Shown piece by piece: positions 42,360-50,142 of a stretch of 64,000 bases of DNA. The translations under genes and the position numbers were made by a program. The notes below the pieces were generated by a model. The model was not told the DNA's origin. It was given only the letters and a program-made list of their open reading frames with translations, and made no database searches. The DNA comes from WVYX01 sp039586815. GTDB lineage: Bacteria; Gemmatimonadota; Gemmatimonadetes; Gemmatimonadales; GWC2-71-9. The stretch spans positions 1 to 64,000 of the forward strand of contig JBDHJR010000004.1 in NCBI GenBank assembly GCA_039586815.1, read 5' to 3'. Position 1 is the first letter of the stretch. Each line of letters starts with the position of its first letter.

Positions 42360-43556
42360 GTGTCCAAGAAAGAGACGACCCCGGTAATCGTCGCTGCCGT
42401 GAGGACGCCGGTCGGTCGGTATCTGGGCGGGCTGGCCTCGCTTGGGGCGCCGCAGCTGGGTGCCATAGCCATACGTGACGCGATCGCACGCGCCGGGATC
42501 GACGGCGGCGCGATCGACGAAGTGATCATGGGGCACGTGGTGCAGGGTGGGTCGGGGCAGGCGCCCGCCCGGCAGGCTGCCATTCACGGCGGCGTGCCCG
42601 ACGACGTGCCGGCGCTGACCATCAACAAGGTCTGCGGCTCCGGTCTCAAGGCTGTGATGCTGGCGTCCCAGGCCATCCGCGCCGGCGACGCGCAGTGCAT
42701 CGTGGCCGGAGGCCAGGAATCGATGTCCATGGCGCCGCATTACATCTACGGCATGCGGGGCGGCATCAAGTACGGCAACCAGCAGCTGGTGGACGCTGTG
42801 CAATACGACGGCCTGTGGTGCTCGTTCGGCGACAACGTGATGGGCAGCTACGCCGAGTACACCGCCGAGAAGGCGGGCGTGACCCGTGAGGAGCAGGACG
42901 AGTACGCGTACAACAGCCACATGAAGGCGGTGGCGGCCCAGGAGGGCGGGAAGTTCGCTGCCGAGATCGTTCCGGTGGAGATCAAGGGCCGCAAGGGAAA
43001 GGTGACCGTGGTCGATACCGACGAGGGTCCGCGCAAGGACACGTCGGTCGAGGCGCTTGGCAAGCTGCGGCCGGCCTTTCAGAAGGAGGGCAGCGTGACC
43101 GCGGGGAACGCGCCCGGCCTGAACGACGGCGCCAGCGCGCTGGTGGTGACATCCGAGGCCTTTGCGGCGGCCCACGGGCTCGAGGTGATCGCCCGGGTGA
43201 CCGGCTACGCCGCGGGAGGCGGACCGCCGAAGGAGCTGTTCTTCGCTCCGATCAAGGCGGTGCAAAACCTGATGCAGCAGACCAAGGCGGACATCGGTTC
43301 GTTCGACCTGATCGAGGCCAACGAAGCGTTCTCCGTTCAAGCGATAGCCGACGGACGCGGGCTGGGATGGGATTGGGACCGCGTCAACGTAAACGGCGGT
43401 GCCGTTGCGCTGGGACACCCCATCGGCGCTAGCGGGGCGCGTATTCTCACGACCCTGCTGTACGCCATGCGGGACCGCGACGCGAGCACGGGGCTCGCGA
43501 CGCTGTGTCTCGGCGGCGGCAACGCGGTAGCACTCAGCGTGGAGCGTGCTGCATGA
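42360..43556 (+). CDS. Acetyl-CoA C-acyltransferase (thiolase)
   Basis: A 398-residue thiolase that condenses or cleaves acyl-CoA with acetyl-CoA. The nucleophilic Cys is in NKVCGSGLKAVMLASQ (about residue 89), NEAFSVQA provides the next site, the catalytic His is in GGAVALGHPIGASGARI, and the second Cys is in LCLGGGNAVAL. The sequence looks like the biosynthetic acetoacetyl-CoA type (PhaA/AtoB), though the exact chain length is inference. It starts at GTG 42360 with GGGAGG about 8 bases ahead. It overlaps bioY by ATGA and heads a run with 3-hydroxyacyl-CoA and acyl-CoA dehydrogenases; no enoyl-CoA hydratase is in the run. Confidence 0.93.
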   Translation: MSKKETTPVIVAAVRTPVGRYLGGLASLGAPQLGAIAIRDAIARAGIDGGAIDEVIMGHVVQGGSGQAPARQAAIHGGVPDDVPALTINKVCGSGLKAVMLASQAIRAGDAQCIVAGGQESMSMAPHYIYGMRGGIKYGNQQLVDAVQYDGLWCSFGDNVMGSYAEYTAEKAGVTREEQDEYAYNSHMKAVAAQEGGKFAAEIVPVEIKGRKGKVTVVDTDEGPRKDTSVEALGKLRPAFQKEGSVTAGNAPGLNDGASALVVTSEAFAAAHGLEVIARVTGYAAGGGPPKELFFAPIKAVQNLMQQTKADIGSFDLIEANEAFSVQAIADGRGLGWDWDRVNVNGGAVALGHPIGASGARILTTLLYAMRDRDASTGLATLCLGGGNAVALSVERAA

Positions 43557-44122
43557 GCCAGATTCGGACTGCCGACTTCACTGTCACCACCTCCGCCGTA
43601 GTGCGGCGGGCCTTTGCCATCCTTGCTGGGGCAATTCTGGTCGCTCTCGGCGCACAGGTGGCCATACCGCTGCCCGGCACGCCGGTTCCCGTCACCTTGC
43701 AGGTGCCGGCGGTGCTGATCGTGGGAGGTCTGCTGGGACCGCGCCTCGGTGCCGCGAGCATGGTGACCTACTTGCTGCTGGGCGCCGCTGGTGTGCCGGT
43801 GTTCGCTCCCCTGGGAGTGCCCGGCGTGGCGCGACTGTTCGGCCCCACCGGAGGGTACCTGTTGGCGTGCCCGCTGGCCGCGGCGGCCGTGGGTCGGGTA
43901 GTTGGTGACGCCCGGTCGTGGACGCGGCTGGGGTTGGGGATGCTGGCAGGGGTCGCGCTGATCCACCTGGGTGGAATCGCGCAGCTGTCGATCTTGAGCG
44001 GTGACATGCGGACCGCAGTAATGTGGGGGTCGCTGCCGTTCCTGTTGCTGGATCTGATCAAGGTCCTTGTAGCCGGATTGATTATCCGGCGATTCGCATC
44101 GACGACGCGCGCGCTCCTTTAG
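43553..44122 (+). CDS. bioY: Biotin transporter substrate-binding component BioY
   Basis: A 189-residue integral membrane protein, the S-component of the ECF biotin transporter. Six hydrophobic segments are visible, with the BioY signatures ALGAQVAIPLPGTPVPVTLQ, GGLLGPRLGAASMVTYLLLG and GLPVF-like AGVPVFAPLGVPG, then LFGPTGGYLLACPLAAAAVG. The ATG at 43553 overlaps the thiolase stop by ATGA; an earlier in-frame start inside thiolase is rejected. No ECF ATPase or EcfT gene is beside it, so it is either a solitary BioY or shares an energising module from elsewhere. A hairpin spans its stop codon. Confidence 0.93.
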   Translation: MSQIRTADFTVTTSAVVRRAFAILAGAILVALGAQVAIPLPGTPVPVTLQVPAVLIVGGLLGPRLGAASMVTYLLLGAAGVPVFAPLGVPGVARLFGPTGGYLLACPLAAAAVGRVVGDARSWTRLGLGMLAGVALIHLGGIAQLSILSGDMRTAVMWGSLPFLLLDLIKVLVAGLIIRRFASTTRALL

Positions 44123-44134
44123 GGCGCGCGTCGT
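44102..44134 (+). terminator. Hairpin across the bioY stop codon
   Basis: A perfect 11-bp inverted repeat (44102-44112 with 44124-44134), loop of 11 bases, encloses the bioY stop TAG and reaches the GTG start of the CPBP gene. A short GTTT follows. It could be a weak terminator or could mask the next start codon. Confidence 0.4.
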
Positions 44135-44960
44135 GTTTAGGGCCCTCGCCGCGCTGTTTGGCTACTACCTCGCGGTGGCCATGATCGCGGTGCCGCTCAC
44201 GCTTGCGATACCGCCCGCGTGGGAGGCCGGCCCCTTCGGGATCGCCGTACAGACGTTCCCGTTGGTGGTGGGGGCCCTACTCGTGAACGCGCTCCTGGTG
44301 CGCCAGCGGTTGGCGGATTGGGAGATGCTGGGGTGGGCCGGGCCGTCCCGCGGCCCCCGGGCCTTCGGTCGGGGGGTCGGGATCGGGCTCGTAATGGCGC
44401 TGGGTGCGTTGCTGTTCGCTGTGCTGTTCGGTAGCGCCGGCCTCGAGCTCACGGGAGACCCGCTCACTGCCTTCTTCGCGGTGGCGCTGCCGGTGCTTGT
44501 AGGGCTGGCGGTGGCCGCGCTGGCGGAGGAAGTGCTGTTCCGCGGCTTCCCGCTGGCCCGCCTGGCAAAGGTGGCGGGGAAGGCCGGCGCGAGCGTTGCG
44601 CTGGCGGTGGTGTTCGCCGTGGCGCACCTCGGCAATCCCGAGGCGACGCCGTTGGGGCTGGTGAACATCGGGCTTGCCTCACTCGTGCTGAGTGCCGCGT
44701 TCTTCACGCCGGGCGGGATCTATGCGGCGTGGGGTGTGCACCTGGGGTGGAATGCGGGGCTCGGGGTCGGGGCCGATGCGCCGGTGAGCGGCATCGCGCT
44801 CGGGCTGCCTGTGCTGGAGTTTCGAACCGGTGGCCCGTCCTGGGTGACGGGAGGCGCGTTCGGACCGGAAGGTGGACTCGCCGCCACCGTCGCGATGGGA
44901 TTGGCATTGATCTGGCTCGCCCGCCAGGTGGCGGGCGCCGGGGAGGGGGATTCGACGTGA
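44133..44960 (+). CDS. CPBP family intramembrane metalloprotease
   Basis: A 275-residue polytopic membrane protein of the CAAX protease/bacteriocin-processing (Abi) family. About eight hydrophobic segments are seen. Motif 1 is AEEVLFRGFPLARL (about 129-142), motif 2 is VVFAVAHLGNP and motif 3 is YAAWGVHLGWNAGLG, giving the Glu-Glu-Arg and His residues of the family. Bacterial members have varied or unknown roles; some confer bacteriocin immunity. The start is GTG at 44133, in the 3' arm of the hairpin. Its TGA overlaps the next GTG start as GTGA, coupling it to the 3-hydroxyacyl-CoA dehydrogenase. Confidence 0.85.
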   Translation: MFRALAALFGYYLAVAMIAVPLTLAIPPAWEAGPFGIAVQTFPLVVGALLVNALLVRQRLADWEMLGWAGPSRGPRAFGRGVGIGLVMALGALLFAVLFGSAGLELTGDPLTAFFAVALPVLVGLAVAALAEEVLFRGFPLARLAKVAGKAGASVALAVVFAVAHLGNPEATPLGLVNIGLASLVLSAAFFTPGGIYAAWGVHLGWNAGLGVGADAPVSGIALGLPVLEFRTGGPSWVTGGAFGPEGGLAATVAMGLALIWLARQVAGAGEGDST

Positions 44961-45805
44961 CTGGGATCGCGGTGGTTGGTGCCGGCACCATGGGAAACGG
45001 AATCGCGCACGTATTCGCGCAGCACGAGTGGGACGTGACGCTGATCGACGTTGACAAGAAGCAGCTGGAGAAGGCGCTGGCAACCATCCAGAAGAACATG
45101 GACCGACAGGTCAAGAAGGGCGGCCTGAGCGAGGCCGATCGGGATGCGGCGCTCGGGCGCATTGCGACGTCCGGCAAGCTGGATGACGCAGCCAAGGCGG
45201 ATCTGGTGGTGGAGGCGGCGACGGAGGATCCGGCGCTCAAGTTCAAGATCTTCGAGACGCTGGATGCGGCGGCGCCGGCCGACACCATTCTCGCCACCAA
45301 CACTTCGTCCATCTCCATCACGGAGATCGCGGCACGCACCGAGCGGCCCGACAAAGTGATCGGGATGCATTTCATGAACCCGGTGCCGATGATGCAGCTC
45401 GTGGAGGTCATCCGCGGCCTGGGGACTTCCGACGAGACCATGACGGCGGTGATGGCGATAGCCACGGCGCTCGGCAAGACGCCGGTCGAGGCGAACGACT
45501 ACCCGGGGTTTGTCGCCAATCGCATTCTGCTGCCGATGATCAACGAGGCGGTCTATTGCGTCATGGAGGGCGTGGCGACGCCGGAAGCGGTAGACACGGT
45601 AATGAAGCTGGGCATGAACCACCCGATGGGACCGCTGGCGTTGGCCGATCTGATCGGGCTGGACGTGTGTCTCTCGATCTTGGAAGTGCTGCACACGGGC
45701 CTGGGCGACTCGAAGTACCGGGCATGCCCGCTGTTGCGGAAGATGGTTGCGGCGGGGCATCTCGGCAGGAAGAGCGGCCGCGGATTCTATGACTACAGTC
45801 GTTAG
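44957..45805 (+). CDS. 3-hydroxyacyl-CoA dehydrogenase (3-hydroxybutyryl-CoA type)
   Basis: A 282-residue NAD-dependent dehydrogenase of the short monofunctional (HBD) type, oxidising 3-hydroxyacyl-CoA or reducing acetoacetyl-CoA. The Rossmann fold opens with IAVVGAGTMGNGIAHVFAQ. The catalytic His is in GMHFMNPVPMMQLVEVI, and the hinge to the C-terminal helical domain is PGFVANRILLPMINEA, followed by MGPLALADLIGLD. It starts at GTG 44957 in a GTGA overlap with the CPBP gene; the length then matches the family. It overlaps the acyl-CoA dehydrogenase gene by 17 bases. Confidence 0.95.
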   Translation: MTGIAVVGAGTMGNGIAHVFAQHEWDVTLIDVDKKQLEKALATIQKNMDRQVKKGGLSEADRDAALGRIATSGKLDDAAKADLVVEAATEDPALKFKIFETLDAAAPADTILATNTSSISITEIAARTERPDKVIGMHFMNPVPMMQLVEVIRGLGTSDETMTAVMAIATALGKTPVEANDYPGFVANRILLPMINEAVYCVMEGVATPEAVDTVMKLGMNHPMGPLALADLIGLDVCLSILEVLHTGLGDSKYRACPLLRKMVAAGHLGRKSGRGFYDYSR

Positions 45806-46961
45806 GCCCCTGCTCGGGGTCGTCGACGAGCAGTGCCGCGAGGTCGTTGCGCTGGCGCGCGAGTTCGCGGAGAACGAGATCGCACCCTACGCCGCGGAGT
45901 GGGACGCCAACAAGACCTACCCCCGCGACGTCATTCGGCGCCTGGGAGAGCTCGGGTTCATGGGGCTCAAGATCTCCGAGGAGTACGAAGGGTTGGGGCT
46001 CGACACGCTGACGTACCTGATGGTGCTGGAAGAGATCGCGGCGGCCGACGCCGCAGTGTCGATCACCCTATCGGTGCACAACTCGCTGCCGGTGAGCATG
46101 CTGGAAGAGTACGGGACACCGGAGCAGAAGGAACGCTGGCTCAAGCCCATGGCGCGCGGTGAGGTAATGACCGCTTTCGCCCTGTCGGAAGCAGACGCAG
46201 GCTCCGATGCGGCTGCGATTCGCACGCGGGCGGTGCGGGACGGCGACGCATGGGTACTGAACGGCGAGAAGGCCTGGGTCACCAACGGCGACACGGCGGA
46301 CATGATCGTCATGATGGTCCGCACCGACTCGCCGGAGGACAAGCGGGGGGCGAAGGGCATCTCGACGTTCCTGGTGCCTGCCGACGCCTCCGGAGTCGAG
46401 CCCGGGAAGGTGGAGGACAAGATGGGGCTGCGGGCCTCACGCACCACTTCGGTCCACTTGAGCGACGTGCGGCTGGGACCCGAGCACTTGCTAGGGCAGG
46501 AGGGACAGGGGTTTATTTACGCCCTCAAAGCGTTGGAGAATGGGCGGCTGGGTGTGGCGGCGCAGGCCATCGGGATCGCACGCGCGGCGCTGGAGCACAG
46601 CATCCGGTATGCCCAGGAGCGGCAGCAGTTCGAGCGGCCGCTCACGGACTTCCAGGCGATCCAGTTCAAGCTTGCCGACATGGCTACGCGGGTCACGGCG
46701 GCGCGGGGCATCACGCACGAGGCCGCACGGGCCCAGGATCTCGGCGAGCGGGTGACGGAGCGAGCGAGCATGGCGAAGCTATTTGCCTCGGAGACGGCGA
46801 TGTGGGTCACCACGCAGGCCGTGCAGGTCTTCGGAGGCTACGGCTATATGCGCGACTACCCAGTGGAACGACTGTTCCGCGACGCAAAGGTGACTGAGAT
46901 CTATGAAGGCACAAGTGAAATCCAGCGAATCGTTGTTGCACGGGGGCTCTACTCCGACTAG
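45789..46961 (+). CDS. Acyl-CoA dehydrogenase
   Basis: A 390-residue FAD-dependent acyl-CoA dehydrogenase, full length. The N-terminal helical domain begins DEQCREVVALAREFAENEIA; the beta domain has FALSEADAGSDAAA and NGEKAWVTNGD. The C-terminal helical domain contains RASMAKLFASETAMWVTTQA, QVFGGYGYMRDYPVERLFRD, and ends with the catalytic Glu region EIYEGTSEIQRIVVARGL. The class resembles short-chain or branched-chain enzymes; chain length is not decided by sequence. The ATG at 45789 lies inside the end of the 3-hydroxyacyl-CoA dehydrogenase gene (17-base overlap). Next gene is a leucine-type dehydrogenase, which suggests branched-chain amino acid breakdown. Confidence 0.93.
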   Translation: MTTVVRPLLGVVDEQCREVVALAREFAENEIAPYAAEWDANKTYPRDVIRRLGELGFMGLKISEEYEGLGLDTLTYLMVLEEIAAADAAVSITLSVHNSLPVSMLEEYGTPEQKERWLKPMARGEVMTAFALSEADAGSDAAAIRTRAVRDGDAWVLNGEKAWVTNGDTADMIVMMVRTDSPEDKRGAKGISTFLVPADASGVEPGKVEDKMGLRASRTTSVHLSDVRLGPEHLLGQEGQGFIYALKALENGRLGVAAQAIGIARAALEHSIRYAQERQQFERPLTDFQAIQFKLADMATRVTAARGITHEAARAQDLGERVTERASMAKLFASETAMWVTTQAVQVFGGYGYMRDYPVERLFRDAKVTEIYEGTSEIQRIVVARGLYSD

Positions 46962-46968
46962 AGCCGAG

Positions 46969-46992
46969 ATCACTAAATCACTGGATCACTGG
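46969..46992 (+). repeat. Three tandem 8-base repeats before the amino-acid dehydrogenase
   Basis: ATCACTAA, ATCACTGG and ATCACTGG follow one another without spacers in the 39-base gap between acyl-CoA dehydrogenase and the TTG start at 47001. An in-frame TAA lies in the first unit. The unit could bind a regulator or be slippage-prone. Confidence 0.6.
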
Positions 46993-47000
46993 ACGACGGA

Positions 47001-48044
47001 TTGTTCGAACTCATCGGTGAGCACCAGCACGAGCAGGTCAGCCTGTGGCACGAGGCCGAGAGCGGGTATCGCGGGGTCGTGGCCATTCATAACACGACGC
47101 TCGGCCCGGCGCTGGGCGGCACGCGGATGTGGGTCTATGAGAATGACCTCGAGGCCCTGATCGACGTGCTGCGCTTGTCGCGCGGCATGACCTACAAGGC
47201 TGCGGTTGCCGGGCTCAACCTGGGTGGCGGCAAGAGCGTCATCATGGGTGACCCCAACAGCAAGAACCGCAAGGCCATTTTCCAGGCGCACGGGCGGCAC
47301 GTGGAATCGATGGCCGGTAGGTACATAACGGCGGAGGACGTGGGCACCAGCCCTAGCGACATGGAGTTCGTCAGCCACGAGACCAAGCACGTGGTGGGCC
47401 TGGCGGGCCGCTCCGGCGATCCCTCCCCAGTGACCGCGCTCGGCGTGTATCGCGGCATGCTGGCGTGCGCCAAGGAGGTCTGGGGCAAGGACTCAGTTGC
47501 CGGGAAGACGGTGACCGTGCAGGGGGTGGGTCACGTGGGCTACTACCTCTGCAAGCACCTGCACGAGGACGGTGCGAAGGTCGTCGTGAGCGACATCGAC
47601 GACGGGAAGGTGAGGCGCGTGGTCGATGAGTTCGGGGCGACGGCAGTGGAGGCCGACGCGATCTACGCGGTGGATGCCGATGTGTTCGCACCTTGCGCGC
47701 TGGGTGCCGTGATCAACGACGAGACCTTGAAGGTGCTCAACGTGGACGTCGTGGCGGGCGGGGCCAACAACCAGCTCGAGGAGCAGCGGCACGGCGACGT
47801 GCTGCACGCGAAGGGCGTGCTCTACGCGCCGGACTACGCCATCAATGCCGGCGGCCTCATCAACGTGAATGCCGAGGTAGAGGGTTGGGAGCTGGAGCGC
47901 TCCCACAAGAAGGCCTCGGAGATCTACGATACGATCCTCAAGGTGATCCAGATCGCCAAGGACGCGAACATTCCCACGTACCGGGCGGCGGACCGGCTGG
48001 CGGAGGAACGGATCGCTGAGGCAGGCACGAGGAAGAAGGGCTAA
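47001..48044 (+). CDS. Leucine/valine/phenylalanine dehydrogenase family protein
   Basis: A 347-residue NAD-dependent amino acid dehydrogenase that deaminates a branched-chain or aromatic amino acid to its 2-oxo acid. Visible: LGPALGGTRMW, the catalytic Lys region YKAAVAGLNLGGGKSVIMGD, AGRYITAEDVGTS, and the Rossmann fold VTVQGVGHVGYYLCKHL; ANNQL and YAPDYAINAGGLINV complete the family pattern. It begins with TTG at 47001; no ATG or GTG lies between the upstream in-frame stop (46974) and this codon. Leucine dehydrogenase is the likeliest specificity given the neighbouring acyl-CoA dehydrogenase, but this is inference. Confidence 0.92.
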   Translation: MFELIGEHQHEQVSLWHEAESGYRGVVAIHNTTLGPALGGTRMWVYENDLEALIDVLRLSRGMTYKAAVAGLNLGGGKSVIMGDPNSKNRKAIFQAHGRHVESMAGRYITAEDVGTSPSDMEFVSHETKHVVGLAGRSGDPSPVTALGVYRGMLACAKEVWGKDSVAGKTVTVQGVGHVGYYLCKHLHEDGAKVVVSDIDDGKVRRVVDEFGATAVEADAIYAVDADVFAPCALGAVINDETLKVLNVDVVAGGANNQLEEQRHGDVLHAKGVLYAPDYAINAGGLINVNAEVEGWELERSHKKASEIYDTILKVIQIAKDANIPTYRAADRLAEERIAEAGTRKKG

Positions 48045-48057
48045 CCACGGAGACCCC

Positions 48058-49326
48058 ATGGGTGACGTGAGCGAGCGGATGCGGCCGCTGGATGCGGCCG
48101 ATGCGACGATATACGGCCTGATCAAGCGTGAGACGGCCCGCCAGGAGAACGGGCTGGAGCTCATAGCGAGCGAGAACTTCGTGTCGCGGGCGGTGCTGGA
48201 GGCGATGGGTTCGGTCCTCACCAACAAGTATGCCGAGGGCTATCCCGGGAAGCGGTACTACGGTGGCTGCGAGGTGGTGGACGAGATCGAGCAACTCGCC
48301 ATCGACCGCGCCCTGGAGCTGTTCGGGGCAAACCACGCCAACGTGCAGCCTCACAGCGGCGCGCAGGCGAACATGGCCGCGTACCTGGCGGTGATGGATC
48401 CGGGTGAGACTCTCATGGGCCTGAAGCTGCCCCATGGGGGGCATCTCACCCACGGCTCGCAGGTCAACGCCAGCGGCCGCCTGTTCAGGGCGGTGCAGTA
48501 CGGCGTGGACGAGACTACGGGCCTGATCGATCTCGACCAGGTCCGCGAGATCGCGCGGGCCGAGCGTCCCAAGCTGATCATCACGGGCGGCAGCGCCTAC
48601 CCGCGCCACATCGACTTCGCGGGCTTTGCCGCCGTGGCCCGTGAGGTGGAGGCCACTCTTCTGGTCGACATGGCGCACTTTGCCGGGCTCGTGGCGGCAG
48701 GCGTCTGCCCCTCACCGGTGCCGCACGCCGATCTCGTCACTAGCACCACGCACAAGACGCTGCGCGGCCCGCGCGGCGGGTTCATCCTCTGCAAGGAGGA
48801 ATTCGCCAAGCCTGTGAACAAGCAGGTGTTCCCCGGTACGCAGGGGGGGCCGCTCGAACACGTGATCGCGGCCAAGGCGGTCGCCTTCGCCGAGGCGCTG
48901 ACGCCCGATTTCAAGGCGTACGCCCGACAAGTAGTCAAGAACGCGCAGGTCCTGGGCGAGGCGCTGGTAGAGCGGGGGTACACGCTGGTCTCGGGCGGGA
49001 CCGACACTCACCTGCTCCTCGTGGACCTGCAGGCGACGGACATCACCGGGAAGGAAGCCGAGGAGGCCCTGGGGCGCGCCGCCATTCACGTCAACAAGAA
49101 CACGGTACCGGGCGACCAACGCTCGCCGTTCGTGACCAGCGGCATTCGACTGGGAAGCTCCGCCCTCACCACCCGAGGGATGGGTGAGGCGGAAATGCGA
49201 CGCATCGCCGAGTTCATTCACGATGTCCTGGAGAGCCGTGACGACGCCACCGTGGAGCGTGTGGCGCGGGGGGTGCGTGATCTGGCGGCCGAGTTCCCGC
49301 TCTATCCCGACACCGTGAGAGTATAG
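48058..49326 (+). CDS. glyA: Serine hydroxymethyltransferase
   Basis: SHMT interconverts serine and glycine with tetrahydrofolate, giving 5,10-methylene-THF. It has 422 residues, as usual. Visible: ELIASENFVSRAVLEAMGS, NKYAEGYPGKRYYGGCE, NVQPHSGAQANMAAY, the PLP-lysine region VTSTTHKTLRGPRGG, and FPGTQGGPLEH, ending IRLGSSALTTRGMGEAEM. GGAG lies 5 bases before the ATG. It is 13 bases downstream of the leucine-type dehydrogenase. Its one-carbon product could feed purN and purH, which lie on the opposite strand about 14 kb away. Confidence 0.97.
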   Translation: MGDVSERMRPLDAADATIYGLIKRETARQENGLELIASENFVSRAVLEAMGSVLTNKYAEGYPGKRYYGGCEVVDEIEQLAIDRALELFGANHANVQPHSGAQANMAAYLAVMDPGETLMGLKLPHGGHLTHGSQVNASGRLFRAVQYGVDETTGLIDLDQVREIARAERPKLIITGGSAYPRHIDFAGFAAVAREVEATLLVDMAHFAGLVAAGVCPSPVPHADLVTSTTHKTLRGPRGGFILCKEEFAKPVNKQVFPGTQGGPLEHVIAAKAVAFAEALTPDFKAYARQVVKNAQVLGEALVERGYTLVSGGTDTHLLLVDLQATDITGKEAEEALGRAAIHVNKNTVPGDQRSPFVTSGIRLGSSALTTRGMGEAEMRRIAEFIHDVLESRDDATVERVARGVRDLAAEFPLYPDTVRV

Positions 49327-49425
49327 GCAAGCGACGTAGCAGCAACTGCTTAGGGTAACGATTGCGGAGGGGAAGCGGAGCGCCTGCCTCTTGCTCACCG
49401 GCTGAGAGGCCTCCACCTTACTTAC

Positions 49426-49824
49426 ATGTACGGGCTTCAACTGGCTGACGAGGTCGTGGATCGCATTCGTGCGGTCGACGGGCGCTATCACGAGCGGGGA
49501 TACCTGTTCGTGCTGGCGTCGCTGGAGTTCTGTCAGCGGAAGCGCCGGTTGCGCGGGCACATTTCGGGCGAGGAGCTGGCGCAGTCGTGTCGCGACTTCG
49601 CCCTCGAGCAGTTCGGACTCACCGCGCGCACCGTGCTGCGGTTTTGGGGCATCGAGTCCACGGACGACATTGGCCGCATCGTATTCGTGCTCATCGAGGT
49701 CGGCCTCCTGATCCGGCACCCCAACGACCGGATCGAGGACTTCGCGGGGGTGTACGACTTCACGCAGGCATTCGAGGGTGATTACCCATGGGGGGGTGTC
49801 GCTCGAGTGGACAGAATCGGGTAA
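49426..49824 (+). CDS. Minf_1886 family protein, function unknown
   Basis: A 132-residue cytoplasmic protein. It matches in layout the Minf_1886 family: GYLFVLASLEFCQRK, HISGEELAQSCRDFALEQFG, RTVLRFWGIESTDDIGRIVF and an acidic end EDFAGVYDFTQAFEGDY. No catalytic motif is recognised and the family has no established role. It lies 99 bases downstream of glyA and 51 bases upstream of a small zinc-ribbon gene. It may open the nnr-thiL-plsC-eno operon. Confidence 0.75.
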   Translation: MYGLQLADEVVDRIRAVDGRYHERGYLFVLASLEFCQRKRRLRGHISGEELAQSCRDFALEQFGLTARTVLRFWGIESTDDIGRIVFVLIEVGLLIRHPNDRIEDFAGVYDFTQAFEGDYPWGGVARVDRIG

Positions 49825-49875
49825 CCTCGACAGGTCTCAGATCGAGTCCGTGGTTTCCGGGAAGGGAGGAGAAGT

Positions 49876-50070
49876 ATGGAGGAGATGCGCTGGCCTGCGT
49901 GCCTGAAGTGCAAGACGGGCGTGCTCATTCCGCTGTCCGACTACGGACGAGACGGAGCGCCCATCCAGTTCAAGGCGTGGGCTTGCACGAGTCCGGACTG
50001 CGGCTTCAACCTCCGCATCGACAACGGCGAGATCTCGTTCGGCCGCGCCATCGGTCAGAGCTTCAAGTAG
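49876..50070 (+). CDS. Small zinc-ribbon protein (64 residues)
   Basis: A short protein with a four-cysteine zinc ribbon: CLKCKTG near residue 9 and CTSPDCGFN near residue 37. Between the pairs lies an acidic-polar loop; after them, LRIDNGEISFGRA. A strong GGGAGGAGAA ribosome site precedes the ATG. Function is unknown; such ribbons often bind nucleic acid or a partner protein. It lies 72 bases before nnr. Confidence 0.7.
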   Translation: MEEMRWPACLKCKTGVLIPLSDYGRDGAPIQFKAWACTSPDCGFNLRIDNGEISFGRAIGQSFK

Positions 50071-50142
50071 CCTGACGTAGCGCGCAGTGCTCTGGGTCGT
50101 CCCCCGCGCCGTCGGGGGGCCGACTCCCGAGACCCCCTGCCC

